The notes under the pieces: model-generated
Seen by the model: only the letters and a program-made list of their open reading frames with translations
Told to the model about the DNA's origin: nothing
The model's database searches: none
Translations under genes and position numbers: made by a program
Shown here: in pieces, positions 12,419-24,752 of the stretch
How positions within the stretch are numbered: the first letter of the stretch is position 1
How the letters are laid out: each line of letters starts with the position of its first letter
Origin: Nautilus pompilius
Taxonomy: Eukaryota > Mollusca > Cephalopoda > Nautilida > Nautilidae
Assembly: GCA_018389105.1 (NCBI GenBank)
Contig: JACATO010000062.1
Location: 1 to 64,000 of the forward strand
Direction: 5' to 3'
DNA: 64,000 nucleotides

Positions 12419-12904
12419 TCCTGGAAAATTTTGAGAAAAACAAGGTAAAATAATGCAATTCTATGGAATGAATGCATCTCAAGGTGTCAGTGTGAGGCTG
12501 GTGTTTGTAGATTATACCACTGGGGGTGTATATACATATAGCAGTTTAAAGAGTAAGTCCCACATGAAAATAATCACGATAATAGCTGACTTCACGGCCC
12601 CTAATAACCCCGCTAAAATAGAACTGGTGGTTTAGATTCAGTTAGAAATTGTAATAAAGATGTTTATTTTGATTAACCTCCAGCTAATTTGTGAAAACTT
12701 GGTTCAGTGGACAGTTATGATTTTTTATCACAAACCTGAAATTCAGAATAAAAACATTCGTGGTCGATTGTGTTGAGATTCTTTTACTGAATTTGTAAAC
12801 AGATCGAATTTTCCAAATGCTAATCTGAAGCTCATTAAATGAATAAATTAGAATTTATAGATGAAACTAAACTTCAAGATAATGTGGATGGTCATGATGT
12901 AGAC

Positions 12905-15069
12905 CAGGGTGGTCGAACTCAAATAAGCAAAGGGCCATTATTGATCAGGTTTATGCAAGTGAGGGCCACTCTCCAAAAAAGTTTGATTAAAAAAGATATT
13001 TATTAATATACTTATACTAATAGAAAATTGTATTTACTACAGTGGCTAGTGCGAAATTTGAGGTTTTTTGTTTTTAACTAATTCTACAAAATCAATTTCT
13101 AAGTCAGTTAGTGCAACTCTGACACATGAAGCTAGTGTTTCATCATCTAGCTGATTCCTCTCTTTTGACTTTATTTGGTTCATAAGAGAGAAGCTGCTTT
13201 CACAAACATAGGTTGAAGAAAACATTGAAAGCATGTGAAGTGCAAAGTTATTTAGTTCAGGATATGATTCTGCATTTACCAGTTTCCAAAATTCTAATGG
13301 ATTGTCAAGGTTTTGAGAAAGAAGAAAATGATCTTCTTTCAGCTCACATAATTCCAACTGCAGTTGAGCAGGTGCCTTATCCACTTCTATAGTAAAGGGA
13401 TTGCTCAGTATCTTAAGGTCATCCTGAATTATTTGGAAGTCCTGAAATCTCTTTTCAAATTCAGTAGAAATATCACTAAGTATGGAAACGTAATCTGAAA
13501 AGTCAGTTTCTTTATCAGCAAATACTTCCTTGCAGCTTGGAAAGTGTGTCAAATTGTTTTCCTTTAATTGTGGAATGAATAGTTTGTTCAACTTCAATTT
13601 GAATGCATCAATTTTACCCACAAGATAACAGATATCATGATTTCTTCTTTTGAATTTGTTTGTTCAGAACATTCAGGTGTGAGGTAATGTCAGTCAAAAC
13701 AGCTAATGCAGATATGAAATCTGGATTTTTCAGGTCATTCTCAAATTGAGTAGTGTTAGCAGATATTTCACTTTCAAAGAAAACAAGAATTTCATTTCTC
13801 AATGCAAAGAACCTCTTCAAACAATCTCCAGCACTTAGCCATCTTACATCACAGAAAAGTGACAAATCTGGATAAACAGCATTTACCTCTTCTAAGAAAT
13901 TTCTGAATTTTCTGAGTTAAAGCTTGAGCACCACCACGAATAAAATTAACCATTTTAGTGATAGACTTCATTACAGGATGCAGTCTGGCAGACTTGGCAC
14001 AAAGAGCTTCTTGATGAATTATACAGTGGTGTACTGGAACTAAAATATTGTTTTTTCTCAGCTCACCCACAAATCCAGTTTTCTGGCCACACATAGCAGG
14101 TGCTCCACATGTCAATGATTCAAATATATCTTTTCCTGTAGTTCTTCCAGACATTGATTTCAGATCCAAGAGTTCAGTTGTCACATTAAAATTGTATTCA
14201 ATAATTTTAATAAAAATAGATAGTTGACATATGTCACAGTTGTCTGTACTTTCATCAAGAGCAGCTGACCAATATGCACAATTAGCTATTTTGTCTTTCA
14301 GAGTTTTTTCCAGTTGTAAGTCAATATCTTGAACTCTGGTAGAAACAGTCTGGTGTGATAGAGAAACGTTTTTAAATTTATCAGCAACTTCCATTTCTCC
14401 AAGTGATTTTGCCATTTCTATAGCACATTCTTTAACAATCTCTGCTGTACGAAAGGATTTACCCTTTTTAGCCAATAATAAAGATACACGATAGGAGGCA
14501 TCCAAATACTGAGCACTAGCAGTAGGAGTTATGATTTTAAAATTCTTAAAAATATTCTTCTGTGCTGTAAGTTTATCAGTTAATTGTTGCACAAGCACCA
14601 GTCTAGCAGCTTTTCCTATCACATTGTCATATTTTTTAGCATGCGTTTTATAATGACGACTCACATTATATTCTTTCGAGCAGCTGATAGTTTGATGACA
14701 ATCAAGGCATTTAATAATACCATTTTCCTCGATGCATAAATATTTATATGTCCAGTCTGCATTAAACTTACGATGTTCAGAGTCAATTTTTCGTTTTTCG
14801 CTTTTTTGATACATTAGACGCCATGACACGAAAACTGATACTAATTCAAATTAAAATGAGATTTATGAATACGAAAAATCTTCTTCAAATTAACGGAAAT
14901 TAATTACTATATATGCGAAAATAATTCATATAAATATAATTTTGTTATAATGTGTAAAAATTTATTTAAAGAAGGAAAAATTTTTTAAAATTTAGTATGA
15001 CCTTGCAGGCCACATTTTAAGGTACTGAGGGCCGCACACGGCCCGCAGGCCGTATGTTCGACCACCCTG
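12905..15069 (-). mobile_element. hAT-family DNA transposon, near-complete
   Basis: The element is 2,165 bp with terminal inverted repeats reading CAGGGTGGTCGAAC (one extra C at the left edge). It is flanked by a perfect 8-bp target duplication ATGTAGAC at 12,897-12,904 and 15,070-15,077. The uninterrupted target survives in copies 1 and 3 of the host segment (for example near 20,317), so the insertion point is certain. The transposase is on the minus strand. Eight-bp duplications with CAGGG-type ends are typical of hAT elements. Intact ends and duplication point to a fairly recent insertion, after the macro-unit had been copied. Confidence 0.95.
13046..14829 (-). pseudogene. hAT transposase (GTF2IRD2/ZBED-like), frame-broken
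   Basis: The coding DNA runs from 14,829 down to 13,046 in three frames. The first part (326 codons to 13,849) starts with a BED-like zinc finger (C41, C44, H59, H63), then a conserved LDEST motif with the likely first catalytic Asp at residue 192. The second part is at 13,865-13,635 and the third at 13,621-13,046; the third ends in the hAT dimerisation region (motif CESSFSLMNQIKS). The frame changes look like single-base indels near 13,905 and 13,635. The motif GAPAM is preceded by Cys (residue 241), where family members normally have Asp, and about 20-25 residues usually found just before it appear to be missing, so this copy is probably inactive. The start may be residue 1 or Met7. Confidence 0.85.
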
Positions 15070-16581
15070 ATGTAGACAGTAAATTGGTGTTATGAAGTAA
15101 ATCTCCAGAAAAAATGTCTCAAGATTATAAATTTATAAAGTGGAAAAGAAAACAACAACAGATGCATCAGTTTCCAGCGGTGCGACATTTGACCATTCCT
15201 CTCTTAGGATCACTAACTATCGCTAGCGTGTTTAACTCAGCACCAATAACTAGTATCAAGCAAATTGGAGATAAAAGAATATGAAAAACTAATTAAACCC
15301 AGTTATATTCTTGATTATATAATTTCATGTTATGGTTATTTAACAGAAATTAAATTATTTAAAGAAATAGTTGTGTGAATAATTGAAAAGGGTCCCCTAT
15401 GGCATAAACCAAAGTTTCTATTTTAAATGAATATAAGTTTGATTTTAGTCAGAAAGATGATTCATTAGCCATCTTCTAGTTTACACACATCAAACTTCTT
15501 AAAATAAGATGGTGCAAGTTTAATGGCTGGAGATTTAAATTTAGATAGTCACAGAATTACAGATATTCTAATGACGGAGTTAAAACACACGTAGATGATT
15601 TAGTACAACAAATAAATATATTTTGGATAGAACACTAATTTGAATGAGTTTAAAGCTTCTGACAAAAATAATAATCAGATTCCAAGTACCTGAGTCAAAG
15701 TTAATGTTCCAATAAATCAACAGATGGTAATGAGACCACAAAGACTAATTCACCAACAAGTTCAAATGCAAAGATTAAAATAACATTTTCTTCTTTAAAA
15801 AATATGCAAAGTTTATGTAAAAACCAGATATTAAAAGCTTTTAATGATACGATAAAAATCCAAGATTGGACACCTGCTACATCACAAGATAATTACAAAT
15901 TTTATACGCATGATAAAACAAGTTAAGATAGATATTTGATAATGGATTTAAACTTATAAATTTAGAAATCCAACTACTAAGAATTATTTTGTTGGTAATT
16001 CAAAATTTAATGATGATATGAAAAATGAGAGAGTTAATTAAGAATGTCCAACTAGGAACTTAGATACTGGTAATAAATCTTATGTAGATAGTGGAGTTCA
16101 CAGGTAATATAAACTAATCTTGATGATAGTTTAACAAATGTTACTGGTTTAGCTACTCCTACATCTGGATCAGATGTTACTTATAAAACTTAATTAATGA
16201 TAATTTTCTGAATCAACTAGCTGGAGATGCAGGATATTTAAAACTTTATGATTCTGTAGCTATACACACCTTTCCTGTTTGGTTTAGTAAGTACTAAATC
16301 TGTTCAAAATATGAATTGGGAAACATTTACTAACAGTTACGTCATCAAATAGCTACGTCACACTCACTGGACAGGTAGAAGCCGAGATCAAATGAATAGC
16401 ACAGAATATTTATGAAAATCCCTACTTTAAGATGATAATTATAGCATAAGTTTTACATCTACAACTGTTAGTATTACACTTAGTTCTTCAAAATATACAA
16501 ATAATTTTGGTTCAGATATTATAAACTAGGAAAATTAATTTTAATTTCACAAAGAACATCAAGAGTGGCGTGTAATCACAC

Positions 16582-16615
16582 TCAGTGAGTGTGAGGTGAG
16601 GAAGACACTCACTGA
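16582..16615. repeat. Conserved hairpin in AT-rich segment, copy 2
   Basis: Arms at 16,582-16,592 and 16,605-16,615, identical to the copy 1 hairpin; extra bases to the left give a slightly longer imperfect stem. Confidence 0.8.
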
Positions 16616-16824
16616 ATGATGATGCCGTGTGGAAACTACGTTGAAGGGGGTGGGAAATGTGGTGCCGATGGGGTCATCTGTGTAACAACTCGATATTTCT
16701 ATTCCAATCAAGACAGTGAGTGGCTTCTGACCAAATAAAAATTTCGAAAAGTGTCAGGGAAGTTCTCATCTACTCTACCAGACACCACTTAGGGCATCTC
16801 CATCTCTCTCTCCATCTCTGCGTC

Positions 16825-16858
16825 TGTGTGTGTGTGTGCGTGTGTGTGTATGTGTGAG

Positions 16859-16897
<39 letters not shown>
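16825..16897. repeat. TG/GA microsatellite, copy 2
   Basis: TG repeats broken by a few other bases, ending in a GA run. It occupies the same place as the GTCT tract of copy 1. Confidence 0.9.
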
Positions 16898-17701
16898 ACC
16901 AGAACTCATATATTTATAATGTACAAATTAATAATATAATTTAAAAAAACACAGTATCAAATACCTCTAATTGTAGCTTACGATGTCGTCCCCTCAGCTT
17001 TATGATGCCATTCTCTTAAAAGGGAACCAAAAAGATTTCTGTCACTTTCTTAACTGAGATTTTTGTTTCAAACAAAGAGAGAGAAACATTGTGCATGCTA
17101 GATGATGAGTCAGGTTATTCCGAATAATTAATTCATCATGACAGATTCAAATTTAACCTCCGAGATTAAAAGCTGGAAATATCTTCAGTTCCATCATCTT
17201 GTTGATAAACAAACAATGTTATATGTACAGCCAGGGCTGAGTATTCATTTCTTCTTGCGTTCCTGACCTCCAGCTTTGCACCTGAGATGTCCAACTGACT
17301 GGATTCCAGAACTAGAAAGTTTTTATTTAAATTCAAACATTTCCTAAGTGTTTGGCATCAAGATCATTGGAAAAATATTTTAAACAAACAAAAACAAAAC
17401 CTGAATTTCAATGTAGGAAGTTAAAAAAAAAAAATACCAAAAGACAATAAGTGCATGGTTCTGATGGCTGATCTTGCCAAAGACAAGTCTCGGTAACTTA
17501 AGACATTTGCAATTCTCAGTTAATAAGAATTAGATAATTACATTTACGTACAAACTGTCCTGTTAAATAGGAGGGCTATAAACAAATCTACAAAAGACCA
17601 GTGTTATAGAGAACAGCAATTCTCAACCTTTTCACAGAGTAACCCCAATTAACACAGTGACAAATTCTTGACAGTAACTTACAGCAAAATCAGTTCACGC
17701 T

Positions 17702-19838
17702 CAGGCACGGGTCTTGCTGAGGGAGAGAGGTTACAGGTGGTGCCAGGCATGGGTCCGGCTGAGGAGGAGAGTTTACAGGTGGCTGCCAGGCATGGGTCCG
17801 GCTGAGGGGGAGAGGTTACAGGAGGGTGCCAGGAATGGATCCAGCTAAGGGGAAGAAGTTACAGGTAATTGCGTAATTGCCAGACATGGGTCAAGCTGGG
17901 GGGGAGAGAGGTTACAAATGGGTGCCAAGCAAGGGTCTGGCTGAGGAGGAGAGGTTACAAATGGGTGCCAGCCGCAGGTCTGTCTGTAGGGGAAATGTTA
18001 CAGGTGCATGCCAGGCAAGGGTCTGGCTGAGGGGAAGAGGTTATAAGTGGGTGCCAGGCACGGGTCTAGCTGAGGGGGAGAGGTTGCAGGAGTGTGCCAG
18101 GCACGGGTCTGGCTGAGGGGAAGAGGTTATAGGTGGGTGCCACACATGGGTCTGGTTGAGGGGAGAGAGGTTACAGGTATGGGTCCGGCTGAGGGGTAAA
18201 AGTTACAGGAAGGTGCAAAGGCGCAAGTCTGGCTGAGGGGAAGAGGTTACAGTGGGTTCTACGCATAGGTATGGCTGAGGGGAGAGGATACAGGTGGTTT
18301 CCGACATGGGTCTGGTTAAGTGGGAGAGGTTGCAGGTGGGTGCAAAGCATGGGTCCACCTGAAAGGGAGAGGTTACTGATGGTTCCTGTCATGGGTCTGG
18401 CTGACGGGAAGAGGTTACATGTGGGAGCCATGCATGGGACCGTCTGAGGGGAAGAGGTTACATGTGGGAGCCAGGCATGGGTCCGTCTGAGGGGAAGAGA
18501 TTATAGGTAGGTGCCAGGCACGGGTCTGGCTGAGGGGGAGAGGTTGCAGGAGTGTGCCAGGCACGGGTCAGGCTGAGGGGAAGAGGTTACAAGTGGGTGT
18601 GGCTAAGTGGAAGAGGTTACAGGTGTGTGTCAGGCACAGGTCTGCCTGAGGTGAATAGGTTACACGAGGGTGCCAGGCAAGGGTCCAGCTGAGGAGAGGT
18701 TACAGTTTGGTGCATGCATGGGTTCTGTTGAGGGCGTGAAGTTACAGGTGGGTGCCAGGTATGGTTCCAGTTGAGGGAGAGGGGGTACAGGTGGGTGCCA
18801 GGCATGGTTCCTGTTGAGAGTGAGAGGGTACATGTGGGTGCCAGGCATGGGTCCAGCTAAGAGGGCGAGGTTACAGGTAGGTTCCAGGCATGGGTTCTGT
18901 TGAGGGTGAGAGGTTACAGGTAGGTGCCAGGCATAGATTCTGTTAAGGGGGTGAGTTTACAGGTGGGTGCCGGGCATGGTTCCTGTTGAGGGTGAGAGGG
19001 TACAGGTGGGAGGCAGGCATGGGTCCTGTTGACGGTGAGAGGGTACAGGTGGGAGCCAGGCATGGGTCCTGTTGACGGTGAGAGGTTACAGGTGGGTGCC
19101 ATGCATGGGTTCTGTTGAGGGTGAGAGGTTACAGGTGGGTGCCAGGCATGGGTCCAGTTGAGAGCGAGAGGTTACAGGTTGATTCCAAGAATTGGTCCTG
19201 ATGAGGGTGAGAGGTTACAGGTGGGTGGCAGTCATGGGTTCTGTTGAGGGTGAGAGGTTACAGGTGGATGCCAAGAGTGGGTCCTGTTGAGGGCGAGAGG
19301 TTACAGGTGGGTGCCAAGTATGGTTCCTGTTGAGGGTGAGAGGGTACTGGTGGGAGCCAGGCATGGGTCCAGCTAAGAGGGTGAGGTTACAGGTAAGTGC
19401 CAGGTATAGATTCTGTTGACGGCGATAGGTTATACTGGGGTGCCAGTTATGGTTCCTGTGAGGGTGAGAGGGTACAGGTGGGAGCCAGGCATGGGTCCTG
19501 TTGAGGGTGAGAGGTTACAGGTGGGTACCAGGTATGCTTCCTGTTGAGGGTGAGAGGTAGAGGTGGTACAGGTGGGTGCCAGGTATGGTTCCTGTTGAGG
19601 GTGGGAGGGTGTAGGTGGGAGCCAGGCATGGGACCTGTTGAGGGTGAGAGGTTACGGGTGGGTGCCAGGCATGCTTCCTGTTGAGGGTGAGAGGTTACAG
19701 GTGGGTGCCAGGTATGGATCATGTTGAGGGCGAGAGGGTACAGGTGGGTGCCAGGCATGCTTCCTGTTGAGGGTGAGAGGTTACAGGTGGGTGCCAGGCA
19801 TGGGTCCTGTTGAGGGTGAGAGGTTACAGGTGGGTGCT
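17702..19838 (+). repeat. 43-bp minisatellite array 3
   Basis: About 50 units of the 43-bp motif. From 17,702 to about 18,700 most units have GCTGAGG; from about 18,720 to the end nearly all have GTTGAGG. This is the clearest case of the left-to-right change in unit type. No gene is present. Confidence 0.95.
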
Positions 19839-20079
19839 TACTGGAATATTTTGAGAAAAACAAGGTAAAATAATGCAAATCTATGGGATGAATGCATCTC
19901 AAGGTGTCAGTGTGAGGCTGGTGTTTGTAGATTATACCACTGGGGGTGTATATACATATAGCAGTTAAAAGATTAAGTGCCACATGAAAATAATCACGAT
20001 AATAGCTGACTTCACGGCCCCTAATAACCCTGCTAAAATAGAACTGGTGGTTTAGATTCCGTTAGAAATTATAATAAAG

Positions 20080-21778
20080 ATGTTTATTTTGATTAACCTC
20101 CAGCTAATTTGTGAAAACTTGGTTCAGTGGACAGTTATGATTTTTTATCACAAACCTGAAATTCAGAACAAAAACATTCGTGGTCGATTGTGTTTAGATT
20201 CTTTTACTGAATTTGTAAACAGATCGAATTTTCCAAATGCTAATCTGAACCTCATTAAATGAATAAATTAGAATTTATAGATGAAACTAAACTTCAAGAT
20301 AATGTGGATGGTCATGATGTAGACAGTAAATTTGGTGTTATGAAGTAAATCTCCAGGAAAAATGTCTGAAGATTATGAAGAATTTATAAAAGTGGAAAAG
20401 AAAAACAACAACAGATGCATCAGTTTCCATGCGGTGGGACATTTGACCATTCCTCTCTTAGGATCACTAACTATCGCTAGCGTGTTTAACTCAGCACCAA
20501 TAACTAGTATCAAGCAAATTGGAGATAAAAGAATATGAAAAACTAATTAAACCCAGTTATATTCTTGATTATATAATTTCATGTTATGGTTATTTAACAA
20601 GAAAATGATGTGAAATTAAATTATTTAAAGAAATATTTGTGTAAATAATTGAAAAAGGTCCCCTATGGCATAAACCAAAGTTTCTATTTTAAATGAATAT
20701 AAGAAAGATGATTCATTAGCCATCTTCTAGTTTACACACATCAAACTTCTTAAAATAAGATGGTGCAAGTTTAATGGCTGGAGATTTAAATTTAGATAGT
20801 CACAGAATTACAGATATTCTAATGACGGAGTTAAAACACACGTAGATGATTTAGTACAACAAATAAATATATTTTGGATAGAACACTAATTTGAATGAGT
20901 TTAAAGCTTCTGACAAAAATAATAATCAGATTCCAAGTACCTGAGTCAAAGTTAATGTTCCAATAAATCAACAGATGGTAATGAGACCACAAAGACTAAT
21001 TCACCAACAAGTTCAAATGCAAAGATTAAAATAACATTTTCTTCTTTAAAAAATATGCAAAGTTTATGTAAAAACCAGATATTAAAAGCTTTTAATGATA
21101 CGATAAAAATCCAAGATTGGACACCTGCTACATCACAATAATTACAAATTTTATACGCATGATAAAACAAGTTAAGATAGATATTTGATAATGGATTTAA
21201 ACTTATAAATATTAGAAATCCAACTACTAAGAATTATTTTGTTGGTAATTCAAAATTTAATGATGATATGAAAAATGAGAGAGTTAATTAAGAATGTCCA
21301 ACTAGGAACTTAGATACTGGTAATAAATCTTATGTAGATAGTGGAGTTCACAGGTAATATAACTAATCTTGATGATAGTTTAACAAATGTTACTGGTTTA
21401 GCTACTCCTACATCTGGATCAGATGTTACTTATAAAACTTAATTAATGATAATTTTCTGAATCAACTAGCTGGAGATGCAGGATATTTAAAACTTTATGA
21501 TTCTGTAGCTATACACACCTTTCCTGTTTGGTTTAGTAAGTACTAAATCTGTTCAAAATATGAATTGGGAAACATTTACTAACAGTTACGTCATCAAATA
21601 GCTACGTCACACTCACTGGACAGGTAGAAGCCGAGATCAAATGAATAGCACAGAATATTTATGAAAATCCCTACTTTAAGATGATAATTATAGCATAAGT
21701 TTTACATCTACAACTGTTAGTATTACACTTAGTTCTTCAAAATATACAAATAATTTTGGTTCAGATATTATAAACTAG
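20080..21778 (+). pseudogene. Decayed coding-like region, possibly of viral or giant-transposon origin
   Basis: Short plus-strand frames follow one another with small overlaps: 20,080-20,262 (60 codons), 20,259-20,348 (29 codons, its ATG overlapping the previous stop), 20,362-20,538 (58 codons) and 20,774-20,845. The last contains GDLNLDSHRITDI, and the next frame continues with a DDLVQQI-like stretch. This arrangement resembles a repeat motif of phage and large-DNA-virus tail-fibre proteins (family knowledge; inference). A later frame has LAGDAGYLKLYDS near 21,470. All pieces are too short and too broken to make a protein. Matching pieces occur in copy 1 (ATG at 5,822) and copy 2 (ATG at 15,523). 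The identity of the parent gene is unproven. Confidence 0.4.
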
Positions 21779-21830
21779 GAAAATTAATTTTAATTTCACA
21801 AAGAATATCAAGAGTGGCGTGTAATCAAAC

Positions 21831-21864
21831 TCAGTGAGTGTGAGGTGAGGAAGACACTCACTGA
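21831..21864. repeat. Conserved hairpin in AT-rich segment, copy 3
   Basis: Arms at 21,831-21,841 and 21,854-21,864, same stem and loop size as copies 1 and 2. Confidence 0.8.
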
Positions 21865-22071
21865 ATGATGATGCCGTGTGGAAACTACGTTGAAGGGGGT
21901 GGGAAATGTGGTGCCGATGGGGTCATCTGTGTAACAACTCGATATTTCTATTCCAATCAAGAGAGTGAGTGGCTTCTGACCAAATAAAAATTTTGAAAAG
22001 TGTCAGGGAAGTTCTCATCTACTCTACCAGACACCGCTTAGGGCATCTCCATCGCTCTCTCCATCTCTGCG

Positions 22072-22110
22072 TCTGTGTGTGTGTGTGCGTGTGTGTGTAT
22101 GTGTGAGCCT

Positions 22111-22148
<38 letters not shown>
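22072..22148. repeat. TG/GA microsatellite, copy 3
   Basis: Nearly the same as the copy 2 tract but slightly longer, which suggests copies 2 and 3 are closer to each other than to copy 1. Confidence 0.9.
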
Positions 22149-22960
22149 ACCAGAACTCATATATTTATAATGTACAAATTAATAATATAATTTTAAAAAA
22201 ACACAGTATCAGATACCTCTAATTGTAGCTTACGATGTCGTCCCCTTAGCTTTATGATGCCATTCTCTTAAAAGGGAACCAAAAAGATTTCTGTCACTTT
22301 CATAACTGAGACGTTTGCTTCAAACAAAGAGAGAGAAACATTGTGCATGCTAGATGATGAGTCAGGTTATTCCGAATAATTAATTCATCATGACAGATTA
22401 AAATTTAACCTTCGAGATTAAAAGCTGGAAATATCTTCAGTTCCATCATCTTGTTGATAAAGAAACAAACTCAATGTTATATGTACAGCCAGGGCTGAGT
22501 ATACATTTCTTCTTGCGTTCCTGACCTCCAGCTTTGCACCTGAGATGTCCAACTGACTGGATTCCAGAACTAGAAAGTTTTTATTTAAATTCAAACGTTT
22601 CCTAAGTGTTTGGCATCAAGATCATTGGAAAAATATTTTAAACAAACAAAAACAAAACCTGAATTTCATTGTAGGCAAGTTAAAAAAAAAAATACCAAAA
22701 GACAATAAGTGCATGGTTCTGATGGCTGATCTTGCCAAAGACAAGTCTCGGTAACTGAAGACATTTGCAATTCTCAGTTAAGAAGAATTAGATAATTACA
22801 TTTACGTACAAACTGTCCTGTTAAAAAGGAGGGCTATAAACAAATCTACAAAAGACCAGTGTTATAGAGAACAGCAATTCTCAACCTTTTCACAGAGTAA
22901 CCCCAATTAACACAGTGACAAATTCTTGACACTAACTTCCAGCAAAATCAGTTCACGCTC

Positions 22961-23290
22961 AGGCACGGGTCTGGCTGAGGGAGAGAGTTTACAGGTGGAT
23001 GCCAGGCATGGGTCCGGCTAAGGTGGAGACTTTACAGGTAGCTTCCAGGCATGGGTCCTGTTGAGGGTAGAGGTTACAAGTGGGTGTGGCTGAGTGGGGG
23101 AGGTTACAGTTGGGTGCCAGGTATGGGTCTGGCTGAGGGCGAGAAGTTACAGGTGGGTGTCAGGCATGGATCTGGCTGAGGGGGAGAAGTTACAGGTGGG
23201 TGCCAGGTATGGGTCTGGCTGAGGGGGAAAAGTTACAGGTGGGTGCCAGGCATGGGTCCTGTTGAGGGTGAGAGGTTACATGTTGGTGCT
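22961..23290 (+). repeat. 43-bp minisatellite array 4 (short)
   Basis: About 8 units only. The same left junction (after 'gttcacgctc') and right junction ('ttttgagaaaaacaagg') as the other arrays are kept, so this is a contracted or truncated array rather than a stray fragment. Confidence 0.9.
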
Positions 23291-23419
23291 TCCTGGAATA
23301 TTTTGAGAAAAACAAGGTGAAATAATGCAATTCTATGGAATGAATGCATCTCAAGGTCTCATTGAGTGGTTGGTGTTGTGTAGCAAAAATCAGGTGCAGA
23401 TTATGCCATTGGGGGTGTA

Positions 23420-24752
23420 CGAGGTCTGTTTTAAAAAAGACCGGACTTTTGTTATAGCTCACGAATCATTGCAATGATCGAGCTCCGACAAGTTGGGTCA
23501 TGTAGCAACACATCTTCCGTGACATAACGTCGCCTGGGGCCTTTTGCTATTCTGATCAGTTACCCGTCTAGAGCTTAGAAAGTAACATGTGCTGTCAACC
23601 CCTTTGCGAAGTGAAGATGAAAGATCTTATGGAACAACGTGTGTGTGTGTGAAGTTTTGCTTTAAGATCAGCAAAACCTTTACTGAAACATGGACTTTGC
23701 TCCAGCAGGCCTTTGAGGAGGACTGCACGAGCCGATCACAATGTCACGAGTGGTTTAAGCGGATTAAATCGGGCAGAACATCGATTGAGGAAAATTCAAG
23801 ATCAGGACGACCTTCGACATCAACAAACGATGAACACATCGATACTGTTCATTCTGTGATTCGTGCAAATCATCATTTGACTGTGCGAGAGGTTGCTGAG
23901 GAAGTCGGTATCAGCATCAGGTCGTGCCACGAAGTTTTGACCATAAAGTTTGACATGCATTGCGTCTCGTCAAAACTCGTGCCACATCTGCTGACCTATG
24001 ACCAGAAAGAGAACCGGGTGATCATCAGCCAAGAGCTGCTTGATCGTTCAAGAAGCAATGCAAACTTCATGAAAGCTATCATCAAAGGAGATGAAACTTG
24101 GGTTTATGGCTACGATGTGGAAACCAAGGCACAAATTTCGCAGTGGGTTGGGAAAATGTCGCCCCGACCAAAAAAAGTGCGCATGAGCCGATCAAATTTG
24201 AAGTCGATGTTGATTGTGTTTTTTGACTGTCGAGGAGTGGTCCATTATGAATTCGTGCCACAAGGTCAGACTGTGAACAAGGAGTTCTGCGTAGAAGTTT
24301 TAAAGCGTTTGAGGGAAGATGTGCGGCGGAAAAGGCCCGAGTTGTTGTGGCAAAACAAGAGCTAGGTGTGCACCACCACGACAACGTGCCTAGTCACTCG
24401 TCTCTGCTCGTCTGCCAATTTTTGGCCTCCAAAGAAACGGTCTTCCTTCTCCACCCTCCATACTCTCCAGACTTGGCTCCAGCAGACTTTTTCCTTTTTC
24501 CCAAGCTGAAAACCACCATAAAAGCATGTCGTTTCCAAAGTGTAGACGAGATTAAACAGAATTCGCTGAGACAGTTACGAGCCATCTCAGAAAAACGAGT
24601 TCCAAGGAGCATTCCAACAGTGGCAGAAAACAATGGGAGTGGTGCGTTGCAAGCAGGGGGGAGTACTTTGAAGGGGATAAACATGTATAATGCTGTAATT
24701 CTGGCAATAAATTTTGTATGACAAAAGTCCGGTCTTTTTTTGACAGACCTCG
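23420..24752 (+). mobile_element. mariner element (DD34D type), inactive
   Basis: The element is 1,333 bp. The ends are inverted repeats beginning CGAGGTCTG and containing AGACCGGACTTTTGT. It is flanked by TA on each side (23,418-23,419 and 24,753-24,754), as expected for mariner. The target is the 'gtatatacat' stretch of the AT-rich segment, which is uninterrupted near 4,990, 12,530 and 19,950. The transposase on the plus strand is frame-broken. Confidence 0.95.
23629..24690 (+). pseudogene. mariner transposase, several frameshifts
   Basis: The likely original start is ATG at 23,629; that frame stops at once because a GT run is two bases too long, and the protein carries on in the frame open from 23,589. 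A helix-turn-helix region is followed by GDETWVYGYD, which carries the first catalytic Asp. The frame breaks near 24,350 and continues from the HHHDNVPSHS motif, with the second Asp. Thirty-four residues later comes the third Asp in APADFFLFPK, giving the DD34D signature of mariner proper. At least one further shift near 24,600-24,660 leads to the expected end at the TAA at 24,688-24,690. All three catalytic Asp residues remain, but the frame breaks rule out an active enzyme. Confidence 0.9.

Larger units (their letters stand above)
12419..17701 (+). repeat. AT-rich macro-unit segment, copy 2, interrupted by hAT
   Basis: About 3.1 kb of AT-rich sequence homologous to copies 1 and 3, split by the 2,165-bp hAT insertion at 12,905-15,069. 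A 60-codon open frame at 12,453-12,635 is intact here but broken in copy 1. The tail-fibre-like fragment lies at 15,523 onward, the hairpin at 16,582-16,615 and the microsatellite at 16,825-16,897. No functional gene is seen. Confidence 0.9.
19839..22960 (+). repeat. AT-rich macro-unit segment, copy 3 (uninterrupted)
   Basis: This is the cleanest copy of the AT-rich segment, about 3.12 kb, with no transposon inside. It serves as the empty-site reference for the hAT and mariner insertions. It holds decayed coding-like DNA (20,080-21,778), the hairpin (21,831-21,864) and a TG/GA microsatellite (22,072-22,148). Confidence 0.9.
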
